This document shows positions 9,850-17,871 of a stretch of 64,000 nucleotides of DNA, piece by piece (position 1 is the stretch's first letter; each line of letters starts with the position of its first letter). Position numbers and translations under genes: made by a program. The notes under the pieces are model-generated. The model searched no databases. It was not told the origin of the DNA and worked only from the letters and a program-made list of their open reading frames with translations. Source of the DNA: CAZPUS01 sp964589825 (GTDB lineage: Bacteria > Fibrobacterota > Chitinivibrionia > Chitinivibrionales > WJKA01); contig CAZPUS010000010.1 of the NCBI GenBank assembly GCA_964589825.1, forward strand, positions 23,707 to 87,706, given 5' to 3'.

Positions 9850-10824
9850 TTAGCGCCCTAGCCGTGATGCGAATTTACACACTAAATGATCAAGCCCTTC
9901 TCCTGTTACAGAGGAGATTACCATCCACCCCTGCGGAATCATCGAACGGTCGTCACCGGAGAGCAAATCGGACTTGGTAAGTATATAGAGTAGGGGCTTT
10001 TGTACAAGGGCCTCACTATATTGCGCAAGCTCATTTCGCAGGACCTCAGCATCCCTTAGCGGGTCGACACTGGTACTTTCCACCATTATCGCAAGTATCC
10101 TTGTACGCTCTATATGTTTGAGGAAATTTAGCCCCATTCCTTTGCCTTCGTGTGCATTCTCTACCAGCCCCGGGATATCTGCAATAACGAACCCTTTACT
10201 TTTGGGAGAATGGGCAACGATACCCAAATGAGGCTGCAACGTGGTAAAGGGATAGCCGGCTACTCGCGGATGCGCATTCGATACCGCCGAGATAAAAGTG
10301 GATTTTCCCGCATTAGGACGACCAACAAGCCCCACATCGGCCAGCACTTTAAGCGCAAGCCTGAGCGTACGGGATTCTCCCGGTCTGCCCGGCTCCGACT
10401 CCTCGGGCAGCGGATTGCTGCGGCTGCGAAGCGCTGCATTTCCCCGTCCGCCCCGACCACCCCGGGCTACCGTAATTTGTTCGCTTTCACTGCAGCAGTC
10501 ACCGAGCCGTTCTCCGGTCACTTTATCGTATACCAGCGTGCCGGCAGGTACACGGATGATTATATCCTCGCCGTTTTTTCCGTTTTTATTTGCCCCGCCA
10601 CCATGACTGCCACGCACGGCCCGGTACTTTCTTTTATAAGAAACATCCCGCAGCGTTGAAATATGAGGATCCGCCTTCACGTAAACCGATCCCCCATGTC
10701 CTCCGCTACCACCGGCGGGTTTCCCCTTTGGTTTGTATTTAAGCCGCTCGTATGCAAAACAGCCGTTTCCACCGCCCCCTGCCTCGACCTCTATTGTCGT
10801 CTCGTCTATAAAACCGCCCCGCAT
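9850..10824 (-). CDS. obgE: GTPase Obg/CgtA
   Basis: 324 residues. Residues 1-~158 are the glycine-rich Obg fold (AGGGGNGCFAYERLKY, GGRGGRGNAAL). The GTPase domain follows with G1 GRPNAGKST (about 167), switch segment YPFTTLQPHLG, G3 DIPGL, and TKSD as G4. The protein ends soon after the G domain, so the optional OCT domain is absent, as in many bacteria. Obg binds the 50S subunit and acts in late ribosome assembly and the stringent response. It is often encoded beside rplU-rpmA, but not here. It converges with porU. Confidence 0.97.
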   Translation of the reverse strand: MRGGFIDETTIEVEAGGGGNGCFAYERLKYKPKGKPAGGSGGHGGSVYVKADPHISTLRDVSYKRKYRAVRGSHGGGANKNGKNGEDIIIRVPAGTLVYDKVTGERLGDCCSESEQITVARGGRGGRGNAALRSRSNPLPEESEPGRPGESRTLRLALKVLADVGLVGRPNAGKSTFISAVSNAHPRVAGYPFTTLQPHLGIVAHSPKSKGFVIADIPGLVENAHEGKGMGLNFLKHIERTRILAIMVESTSVDPLRDAEVLRNELAQYSEALVQKPLLYILTKSDLLSGDDRSMIPQGWMVISSVTGEGLDHLVCKFASRLGR

Positions 10825-10950
10825 TGTCTTTATCCGGTGTTGATTTATCTAATGGACAGTATTTACCTCTGTTCCTGCCCCATTATGCTCCTGTGCTGCT
10901 ATGCGCCTTCCGGTAACTTACTCCATACCACGCATCGTCTATCGAATGCT

Positions 10951-11238
10951 CTAGGTATTTGAAGCGCTCTCTTTTTTGGATGATTTTTCACCTGATGAGG
11001 ATCCTGCCGAACCTGTATTCTTTTCTGCTTTTGCCGCCTTCTTGTAAGAATCCGAACGATAATCCGTAATATAGAAACCGCTCCCCTTGAACAGTAACCC
11101 TCCTCCTCCTGATATAAGCCGTTGAATACGGCCGCCGCATTCTTTGTTTTTACACTCGGTGAGCGGCTGATCATTCATTGACTGAAAAACCTCAAAAACC
11201 TCTCCACATTTGTCACATTTATATTCGTACGTAGGCAT
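10951..11238 (-). CDS. FmdB-family zinc-ribbon protein
   Basis: 95 residues from the ATG at 11238, which has GAGGAG seven bases upstream; a TTG two codons earlier is a less likely start. MPTYEYKCDKCGEVFEVFQ plus the second cysteine pair in CKNKECGG forms the zinc ribbon of the FmdB/CxxC_CXXC_SSSS family. A Gly-rich linker, GSGFYITDYRS (typical of the family) and a Lys/Ser-rich tail follow. These proteins are widespread; the name derives from a regulator of formamidase/amidase genes, but most have no known role. It lies 126 bases upstream of obg on the same strand. Confidence 0.88.
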   Translation of the reverse strand: MPTYEYKCDKCGEVFEVFQSMNDQPLTECKNKECGGRIQRLISGGGGLLFKGSGFYITDYRSDSYKKAAKAEKNTGSAGSSSGEKSSKKESASNT

Positions 11239-11273
11239 ACGCAACTCCTCTGCTTCTCAACAACGATAATTAT

Positions 11274-11630
11274 TCACGAGATTGTAATCCCGAATTTTCG
11301 GAAAAAATAATTTATGCCTGTATCATTCCTGACAATGCAGTGCGAGTAAGAAAAACCCTCTTTTAAAAACGCATGGCTTCCCGGGCTAAAAAACAAAAAC
11401 TCCCCCGATGTCAAGCCGAGGGAGTTTTTGCTCACATCACTTACACAACAAATGAGTATCCGCGAATCGACAGACTCGATTACCGCATGCAAGCCATTGC
11501 TTACATCTTTCAACGTATCCTGATTTTCATCATCAAAACTCCAGTTCGCAACCGATGAAGTGTCGACTGCCGCATAGAGCATGCGAGTAATTACCATTAC
11601 CAAAATGGTTGCTGCGTGTGCCACACTCAT
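11274..11630 (-). pseudogene. Truncated exported LamG-like fragment, probable remnant
   Basis: An open frame of 118 residues. An N-terminal hydrophobic segment (ATILVMVITRMLYAA) is followed by VANWSFDDENQDTLKDVSNGL, which resembles the start of LamG/concanavalin-like domains, and later by LTSGEFLFFSPGSHAFL. A full LamG domain needs about 150-200 residues, so this would be a fragment. A strong intrinsic terminator lies inside the frame (11384-11429), which argues against expression of the whole ORF. The start region (GTATGAGTGT) resembles the N-terminal coding sequence of the porin at 14879-15979. I read it as decayed coding sequence; it could also be no gene at all. Confidence 0.35.
11384..11429 (-). 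terminator. Intrinsic terminator inside the LamG-like fragment
   Basis: A 10-bp perfect stem (AAAAACTCCC at 11395-11404 with GGGAGTTTTT at 11420-11429) with a 15-base loop. On the minus strand it is followed by GTTTTTGTTTTTT, the classic GC stem plus U-tract. It would end a transcript coming from about 11.65 kb. Confidence 0.6.
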
Positions 11631-11790
11631 ACCTACAGCCCCAATTTTTTAAATGTATGGATAGGGTTAGACTATTCTATTATGGAAAACGCTTAATTTG
11701 GGTTTTAGCATTATTTTTTAGCAACCCATACGATAGCCGGGGGGCCATAATACAAAACACGTATACTATATTATATGAGTGAGTAATACT

Positions 11791-12873
11791 ATGAAAGTGC
11801 CCGGTCTTTGCTTTATCAGAACAGCTGCAAGAAAATCGATACGCCTGCTGGCTATTTTCTTGCCCTCGTATCGATTACACGCCCGTAACCGTCGTGTGGT
11901 ATGCTGCGTTCACGGAGGGCTGGGAGACAGACTCATGGCATTGCCCGCGCTTCGACATATAAATACACGTTTTTACGACTACCGCGTATCTGTGTGGTTT
12001 ACAGGTGGCTCCCTGCCTGGAATCTGCGATGAATTCGATTCTGTTTTCACATGCCGTACACTTCGTTCCAGATTCTCGCTCCTGCTGATGTGTTTGACAA
12101 AACCGGATGTTGTTTTTGTGAACTCGACCGGAATATTCAGCATCTTTCTCGAGCTATGCGCACTGCTTTCACGTGCGTCGATACGAATCGGTCCCGAAAC
12201 CAATGACGTAAGAGCGAAACGGTTGTACACCCATCCTTACAAATGCGACCTCCGGTCTCATATTACGGCCATCAACGTACACGCGGTAGATACCACATGC
12301 AGTAAGGCACGCTACGGGTATCATCTGAACACGTTCGATACCGACAAAGAGAGCACTCCTGCTCACGCCCCACGTATAGGCATTCATCCCGGATCGCACA
12401 AACACTATGCATACAAGCGCTGGCCCTTTGTCAATTATGTGCAACTTTTAACCCGGATTAACTCCCTGTATACCACAGAAGTACTATGCTTTTTCGGTCC
12501 CGATGAAAAAGACCTTTTTGTCCGAGCCCGGAGAGAGTGCCACCATGCATCTTTGCTATACGTACACCAACTGCCCCGGTTGTTCTCATCGATCGCCCGA
12601 CTGAATCTTCTCATTACCAACGACACGGCCTACGGTCATGTCGCCGCTGCACTCGACATACCGGTGATTTCTATTTTCGGACCAACCGATCCTCATGTTT
12701 GCGCCCCTGTATACCGCACAGGCAGGGGAGAAGTGATTACCGCCGGCAGCGCGTGCAGCCCATGCCATCAGCGCAGCGCCGGTTGCACTACACCTGTGTG
12801 CCTTTCTTCCATATCAGTAGACCGGGTACTTTCCAGTGTAAAACGCATTATCGATTTGCCCTCACGTCAATAA
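11791..12873 (+). CDS. Glycosyltransferase family 9 (heptosyltransferase-like)
   Basis: 360 residues from the ATG at 11791, chosen because GAGTGAG lies just upstream; an in-frame GTG at 11779 is an alternative. GGLGDRLMALPALRHI (about 43-58) is the N-terminal GT9 motif. IGIHPGSHKHYAYKRWP and LITNDTAYGHVAAALDIP with IFGPTDP form the C-terminal nucleotide-sugar site. GT9 enzymes transfer heptose or related sugars to the lipopolysaccharide core at the inner face of the membrane. Its last 26 bases overlap the convergent transaldolase gene. The donor sugar cannot be read from sequence. Confidence 0.88.
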   Translation: MKVPGLCFIRTAARKSIRLLAIFLPSYRLHARNRRVVCCVHGGLGDRLMALPALRHINTRFYDYRVSVWFTGGSLPGICDEFDSVFTCRTLRSRFSLLLMCLTKPDVVFVNSTGIFSIFLELCALLSRASIRIGPETNDVRAKRLYTHPYKCDLRSHITAINVHAVDTTCSKARYGYHLNTFDTDKESTPAHAPRIGIHPGSHKHYAYKRWPFVNYVQLLTRINSLYTTEVLCFFGPDEKDLFVRARRECHHASLLYVHQLPRLFSSIARLNLLITNDTAYGHVAAALDIPVISIFGPTDPHVCAPVYRTGRGEVITAGSACSPCHQRSAGCTTPVCLSSISVDRVLSSVKRIIDLPSRQ

Positions 12874-14101
12874 CCTTCTGTATTCTCATATCCATTGCCT
12901 GCTGGTCGGTGGCAAAAGCTGAAAGTGCCGCCGCATTCAACAACGAATCGAGTGCACAACTGCCTTCCGCAATACGATGGCTCCATTTTTCGTGAACAGG
13001 GATTTTTCCATCGCCGGAGAGCACATCCCGCTCCTCTGTGGTAAAATCGGGGAATAAATCAGCGCATCCGAATTCGTTGGTTCTGACAAGAAGATCCTCA
13101 CAATACGGGGGTGGAAAATGAACAAGACTCTGTACCAACTTCTGCTCATTTTCAGAAATTTCCCATAATGTATCTGATCGTAACGCTTCGTGTTCGACTG
13201 TGGGAAAAAAGGATACCGGAAATTCACGATCTGAAAAATGCGAGATCACATCGGGTCTATAGTCTGCTTCAGCCTGGGAGGCAACATCGGGAGGCATTGT
13301 AAACACATCGATTCCGGCAAGCGCAGGCACCTGTGCACCATTTCTCAGACTTGCCGCAATCTGTAGTGCTTGTTTGCCGTGTGCCGCGAGTTTCTGCTGC
13401 GCCTTTTGACTGGCGACCGTGGCACGTTCTCCGGTATTTGTCCCTTCACCGAGCCGGTTTTGCACAATATACGAATTGATCCTTCCTAAGAAGACATTTA
13501 CGTACGTTGGAGAAGCAACGGCAGATGCGATATAATTCTGCCGCGCACTGAATCCAAGTGTCATATTGACCGGGATCCCCTTTTCACGCACGATTCGTGT
13601 CGCAATGATCCCTTCGGGGGTAAGAGGAATCTTAATTATGAAATGATCGGGAGCTATCTCATGAAAACGACGTGCATACGCCACCGTGGCTTCGATGTCC
13701 CGCGCAACATCGGTATGCAACTCTACACTTACGGATGCATTAAAATGTCTGGAAAGCTTCAGTCCATGAAGCGCATTCAGGATAAAACCGATCTCACGAA
13801 TACGCTCCCGTGAATCCATGGAGCTAAAAAGCGCGACACTCTCTCTGATCGTGTTGTCGTAACGTCCCTTTTGAATTTCTTTGTTCAGGAGTGTATTATT
13901 TGTGGTGAGTGCAGAAAACCCGTTATTCCACAGCTTGTCCGCGGCCTCGATATCCCCGGTGTCGAGCCATAACCGTGTACCTGTGTTTCGAAGCGACTCC
14001 CAGAAAGGATCGTTATTCCCAGTAAAAGGCTGCTGCTTTTGCGCATTCGCTTTTTCGTGTACGAAATTCGCTATATCGCGATGAAGCGCCTGGTCGGGCA
14101 T
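12848..14101 (-). CDS. Transaldolase-family protein
   Basis: 417 residues from the ATG at 14101, preceded by GAGGGAGGG; an upstream in-frame start only adds MEEGGI. The beta-barrel pieces of the family are visible: RLWLDTGDIEAADKLW, ALTTNNTLLNKEI, VSVELH, HFIIKIPLTPEGIIATR (with the Schiff-base lysine position) and GIPVNMTLGFSARQNYIA. It is longer than the ~320-residue TalB type, with a C-terminal extension of about 100 residues. Transaldolases exchange dihydroxyacetone units between sugar phosphates in the pentose phosphate pathway. The gene follows the methyltransferase by 18 bases and is likely the last of the minus-strand run. Confidence 0.85.
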   Translation of the reverse strand: MPDQALHRDIANFVHEKANAQKQQPFTGNNDPFWESLRNTGTRLWLDTGDIEAADKLWNNGFSALTTNNTLLNKEIQKGRYDNTIRESVALFSSMDSRERIREIGFILNALHGLKLSRHFNASVSVELHTDVARDIEATVAYARRFHEIAPDHFIIKIPLTPEGIIATRIVREKGIPVNMTLGFSARQNYIASAVASPTYVNVFLGRINSYIVQNRLGEGTNTGERATVASQKAQQKLAAHGKQALQIAASLRNGAQVPALAGIDVFTMPPDVASQAEADYRPDVISHFSDREFPVSFFPTVEHEALRSDTLWEISENEQKLVQSLVHFPPPYCEDLLVRTNEFGCADLFPDFTTEERDVLSGDGKIPVHEKWSHRIAEGSCALDSLLNAAALSAFATDQQAMDMRIQKVIDVRANR

Positions 14102-14119
14102 AATCCCTCCCTCTTCCAA

Positions 14120-14824
14120 TTATTTCGTTTGAAAAGTCAATACCGAAACATCACGTGTATGCACCCCCTCCAACTCCCGGTCTACGTTGAGTCGGCAGTC
14201 ATATACACATGAGAGATTATTGTGAGGTAAAAAAGGACGTTGCGCATCTGCAATGAGTACGCGTTTTCCATACCGGATATGTTGCATGGTAAGCCATTCA
14301 AAATGTGAATGAGCCACCGCTTCTTCGTAAAACATATCAGATACGAGCACGACATCCGCATCCGCCGCGAGATCAATATTTGTAATGTCTCGTTCAGAAT
14401 ATTCAAGAGATACGTTGTTGTGCGCCGCATTGATTCGGGTCACATCCCGCGCAATCGGATCGATATCATTTGCAACAACACTCGCTGCACCGGCCAATGC
14501 GGCGGCGATTGCCGCTGCGCCCCCGCCACATCCGACATCAAGTACACGCATACCCTCCACACACTCACGTTGGCGCGTTATATAGTCAGCCATAACTTCA
14601 GCAGCGGGCCATACCACACACCAGAACGGTATTTCACAAGTGTGGCCGTTCTCTTTTTCCCATTCATCCCAGAACCGATAAAAATCGGGGGCCTGATGCA
14701 TACGAAGTGAAGGACAACGCGCTATTGGTCCCAGCGGGGCATAGTCTCTGAGCAGTTGTATAGAGGGGCTTTTACATTCGATCATCATGGCCGGCTTTTT
14801 TCTCGGCAACATCTCCTCTTTCAT
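14120..14824 (-). CDS. Class I SAM-dependent methyltransferase, ETF-beta lysine methyltransferase-like
   Basis: 234 residues. IPFWCVVWPAAEVMADYI followed by the SAM-binding motif VLDVGCGGGAAAIAAALAGA and VVANDIDPIARDVTRINA is the arrangement seen in METTL20/ETFKMT and PrmA relatives. LVSDMFYEEA fits motif IV, which carries the catalytic acidic residue. Relatives trimethylate lysines on electron-transfer flavoprotein beta or methylate ribosomal protein L11. The substrate here is not shown by the neighbours (porin upstream, transaldolase 18 bases downstream). No good ribosome site precedes the ATG at 14824, so the start is uncertain. Confidence 0.78.
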   Translation of the reverse strand: MKEEMLPRKKPAMMIECKSPSIQLLRDYAPLGPIARCPSLRMHQAPDFYRFWDEWEKENGHTCEIPFWCVVWPAAEVMADYITRQRECVEGMRVLDVGCGGGAAAIAAALAGAASVVANDIDPIARDVTRINAAHNNVSLEYSERDITNIDLAADADVVLVSDMFYEEAVAHSHFEWLTMQHIRYGKRVLIADAQRPFLPHNNLSCVYDCRLNVDRELEGVHTRDVSVLTFQTK

Positions 14825-14878
14825 GTTACAGAATGAATCGCTTATTGCAAACCGAACCGATAATTACACAACGTAATA

Positions 14879-15979
14879 TCAAAACGTTACCATCGCACTC
14901 AGGTCAATAATACCACCGGTGTATTCGTCCCCGTTCTCGTACGAAGTGCGAATCCACTGGTATTCTCCCGCGACCTTGAAAAAATCGCTCAGCGGGACAA
15001 TCACATCACCGTACACGGTAGTATTGTCTTCTATCTCTTCGGTCGCTTCTATAATATGTTCATTTCCGAAACCCATCACCACATGCAACCGGGTAAACGG
15101 CTTTGATATGACATTGAACCAGAATCCGTACGTCTCCGTATCCGCTCCTGCCAGCGTGAAAATATTTGCATCATTAAGGTTCTCTCCCCAACAGAATTCC
15201 CCCTTGAGTGCTAATAATTCGTGCAGTGGCAGCTGTGCATCGAGGCTTATGCCCTTTGTTGACGTCTCTATATCTTCTCCAAAGACCGCATAACAGCCCG
15301 AAACCCCGATCTCGATATTCTCCTCCACCGCAGCTCTTCCCTGAATCATCGGGATACCCGAGCGATTATCCGCCCCGAGCCAGTCGTCTCCTCCTCCGCC
15401 TTCTTTTGCAGCTTCTCCCATACTTGCCTGCACCAGTCCGGTTATGGGATCGAAGTCATGGGAATATCCCACCTGCAGCTGGGTTCGCCGGAAACTGTAA
15501 TTGCCGTTATACCACATGTTGGCATTGGTGTTGTTGGTAACAGGATGCAGTGGCGAAAAGATATCCCACTGCTGCCCGAAACGCAGTTGCAAACCTTCCT
15601 GTACCTCAATCCATCCGTATGCCAGTCGCATACGCGGTCTGGCATTCGCATTAGATGCGATCACCCAGAAATCGAGCTCCAAAAGAATGCCAACCGGCAT
15701 ATCCCGCACAGATCCTTTTCCCTTTAATCCGAATCTGCTGTGCTGAGCGCTATAGCTTATACCCGTTCCTCCGCTGTCCTCTTCTGTTGCGGTGGATACA
15801 CATGTAATCGCAGGATATCCGTACGAAGCCACTTCGCCCTGCGTAACATAATACATATCAGCCTTCACAAAACCGTAGGGGTTTACTTCGGGTTCGTTCG
15901 TTTCACATGCATAGAGCGCATAAATAATTGTTACGACGCTCATACCTGCAGCCATCAAACAGATACCAATTCGCTGCAT
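14879..15979 (-). CDS. Predicted outer-membrane porin
   Basis: 366 residues from the ATG at 15979, which has AAGGGAG upstream; an earlier in-frame start lacks a ribosome site. A signal peptide (GICLMAAGMSVVTIIYALYA) leads into NPYGFVKADMYYVTQGE and HSRFGLKGKGSV, the opening strands of FadL/OprP-like or 'SARP19' porins. LRFGQQWDIFSPLHP and many amphipathic strands follow, and the last residue is Phe, the usual barrel-assembly signal. It lies 41 bases downstream of the AcuC-like deacetylase gene in the same run as acs and satP, so a role in carboxylate uptake across the outer membrane is possible but not shown. Confidence 0.78.
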   Translation of the reverse strand: MQRIGICLMAAGMSVVTIIYALYACETNEPEVNPYGFVKADMYYVTQGEVASYGYPAITCVSTATEEDSGGTGISYSAQHSRFGLKGKGSVRDMPVGILLELDFWVIASNANARPRMRLAYGWIEVQEGLQLRFGQQWDIFSPLHPVTNNTNANMWYNGNYSFRRTQLQVGYSHDFDPITGLVQASMGEAAKEGGGGDDWLGADNRSGIPMIQGRAAVEENIEIGVSGCYAVFGEDIETSTKGISLDAQLPLHELLALKGEFCWGENLNDANIFTLAGADTETYGFWFNVISKPFTRLHVVMGFGNEHIIEATEEIEDNTTVYGDVIVPLSDFFKVAGEYQWIRTSYENGDEYTGGIIDLSAMVTF

Positions 15980-16020
15980 AATCACTCCCTTCGAGAAGGT
16001 CCTCAAAACGGTTATAAAAT

Positions 16021-16980
16021 TTATAGCTTCCAGAATTTTCTCAGCTTCTGTTCCGTAAGCGCCATTCGCCCTTCGAATTCATCCACGGTCTGAATCATGG
16101 AATCAGTCGACCGTTCCGAATACTTCATGTCATTGCCGTTAATGCCGTCAAGAAAATTGAACAGACACTTGGGAAACACCTCGACATTATAGCCGCCTTC
16201 CAACGTGGCAAACATGGAAGAAAAACGGTTTCTTAAACGACACCCGAGCGCATGATACGCATTCATACTTAATCGAAGCTCCAGCAGAAGATCGTACTGA
16301 TGTGCATCGAACCCGGCAGATACCGCAACCACATCCGGCGCAAACTGCTCCGCCACCGGCATAAGCCGATCGACCGCATCGAGGAATATTTCATCACCAG
16401 ACCCCGGCGGTAATGCCACCTGAATGGTATACCCTTCTCCTTTCCCTTCTCCGATGTAGCCCATTTCTCCCCCGCCCGGGAATGCGGGATACTGATGCAG
16501 CGACCAGTACATAACCTGGTCGGAGTGGGCAAAAAAATCAACCGTTCCATCGCCGAGATGGGCATCGAAGTCGAATATCAAAACCCGTTTACCCTGTGTA
16601 ACAAGGTGCTGGACGGCTATGGCAAGATTATTAAAAATACAAAAGCCGCTGCTGCGGGAAGGAAATGCATGATGGCCGGGAGGGCGCACCAGTGCAAAAT
16701 CGTGTTGCCGTGACGCCATTATGGTAGCACCTGCCGCATACACTGCAGCATCGTAGCTTTTTGGGGAAACGATCGTATCCGCATCGAGATGGGTAGTGCC
16801 GTTCTGACATGCATCCCGAACCGAATCGATATACTCCTGTGTATGTACCAGTGTAAGATAAGGCTCGCCGCTCTCGATTTCGGACACCGGCAGGTCACCA
16901 CACAATTCGAGACGTTTCTTATTCTCCGGATGCATGCCCGTATCGTGTTCGAGAAATACCGGATTATAAATTATGTCCAT
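16021..16980 (-). CDS. Histone-deacetylase-family protein, AcuC-like
   Basis: 319 residues from the ATG at 16980, with AAGGGA ten bases upstream. The zinc deacetylase fold is complete: His103-His104 in RPPGHHAF, zinc ligands Asp139 and His141 in FDFDAHLGDGT, Asp225 in SAGFDAH, and catalytic Tyr264 in LEGGY. Bacterial members remove acyl groups from lysines or polyamines. In Bacillus, AcuC deacetylates and so reactivates acetyl-CoA synthetase and sits beside acsA. Here the gene is two genes downstream of acs and follows the acetate carrier satP, so deacetylation of Acs Lys625 is the natural hypothesis. Polyamine or acetoin-related roles remain possible. Confidence 0.9.
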   Translation of the reverse strand: MDIIYNPVFLEHDTGMHPENKKRLELCGDLPVSEIESGEPYLTLVHTQEYIDSVRDACQNGTTHLDADTIVSPKSYDAAVYAAGATIMASRQHDFALVRPPGHHAFPSRSSGFCIFNNLAIAVQHLVTQGKRVLIFDFDAHLGDGTVDFFAHSDQVMYWSLHQYPAFPGGGEMGYIGEGKGEGYTIQVALPPGSGDEIFLDAVDRLMPVAEQFAPDVVAVSAGFDAHQYDLLLELRLSMNAYHALGCRLRNRFSSMFATLEGGYNVEVFPKCLFNFLDGINGNDMKYSERSTDSMIQTVDEFEGRMALTEQKLRKFWKL

Positions 16981-17137
16981 ATGCAAACAATCCCTTATGA
17001 TGATACTCTGAAGATACAAAGATGCTTACGCTGCCGGCCTGTCATGCGGACATACCAGTATGAATGTTCGATATGACCCATGATGGGATTAACCGGAATC
17101 ACCTTCGACCGGATATGTACCGCATGCCTGGTATATA

Positions 17138-17164
17138 CGGGAAGGCCATCATCCGGCCTTCCCG
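17138..17164 (-). terminator. Strong hairpin between satP and the deacetylase gene
   Basis: A perfect 10-bp stem, CGGGAAGGCC/GGCCTTCCCG, with a 7-base loop. On the minus strand the seven-T run precedes the hairpin and only UAUAUACC follows, so it is not a textbook terminator. It may be an attenuator or a 3'-end protecting structure that lowers expression of the downstream deacetylase gene. Confidence 0.5.
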
Positions 17165-17188
17165 CAAAAAAATGTACAAATACGGGGG

Positions 17189-17782
17189 TTATTTCTTTAC
17201 AGGACCGAGGGGCAACACCGTGGTTCCGTACACCTCGTTCAGAACCTGTGCAAGGGCCGCATATATAGCGGATGCCCCGCAGAACACCCCTTCCCATCCG
17301 GTAAATGTTTTGAGTGCCGCATTGCCGGTTGCATCACCAATGGCCAGCAGAAAAAACAGGAGTGCAAGTGTAAAAAATACTACCTGCAGCGCTTTATTGA
17401 TTCTCAGCGTACCGATAAACATCACGAAAGTGAAAATTCCCCACATTATAAAGTAGGCGATCATGGCAGATGTAGTGGCAGCTTCACCGAGCGCATGATT
17501 GGGCATAAGCAGCAGGCCAACCAGCGTCAGCCAGAACAGTCCGTAAGAAGTAAATGCGGTGGTGCCGAATGTGTTGTTCTTTTTCCATTCCATGATACCC
17601 GCGATGATCTGCGCCAAACCGCCGTAAAAAATGCCCATGGCGAGGATCATCGTACCAAGCGGATAAATACCCGCATTGTGTAAATTGAGAAGAACCGTTG
17701 TCATACCAAAACCCAGAAGGCCCAGTGGTGCGGGATTTGCAGTGGTATCTTTGATTTCGTATACTGAGGCGTTTCCTTCCAT
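17189..17782 (-). CDS. satP: Acetate/succinate-proton symporter, GPR1/FUN34/YaaH family
   Basis: 197 residues from the ATG at 17782, chosen because AAAGGA lies 8 bases upstream; the ATG three codons earlier is too close to that site. [19 protein letters not shown] is the family signature, and six hydrophobic segments follow. Members import acetate (SatP/AcpA type) across the inner membrane. The gene lies 89 bases downstream of acs with a palindromic terminator-like hairpin between, so acetate entry and activation are encoded together with different dosage. Confidence 0.93.
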   Translation of the reverse strand: MEGNASVYEIKDTTANPAPLGLLGFGMTTVLLNLHNAGIYPLGTMILAMGIFYGGLAQIIAGIMEWKKNNTFGTTAFTSYGLFWLTLVGLLLMPNHALGEAATTSAMIAYFIMWGIFTFVMFIGTLRINKALQVVFFTLALLFFLLAIGDATGNAALKTFTGWEGVFCGASAIYAALAQVLNEVYGTTVLPLGPVKK

Positions 17783-17805
17783 TCTCCCCATCCTTTCTTT
17801 ATGTT

Positions 17806-17847
17806 ATAAAAACAATAAAAGCACCGGTGTTGCTGCAGCAACACCGG
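17806..17847 (-). terminator. Intrinsic (probably partial) terminator between acs and satP
   Basis: Bases 17824-17847 are a perfect 24-base palindrome, CCGGTGTTGCTG/CAGCAACACCGG. On the minus strand it is followed by TGCTTTTATTGTTTTT. The hairpin starts 25 bases after the acs stop, so it probably ends most acs transcripts and lets some run into satP. Confidence 0.7.
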
Positions 17848-17871
17848 CAATGGTAATTAATTACTGTCGTA

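Noticed and set aside
10150..10659. 169-codon frame opposite obg
   Set aside because: Antisense shadow of the glycine-rich obg coding sequence.
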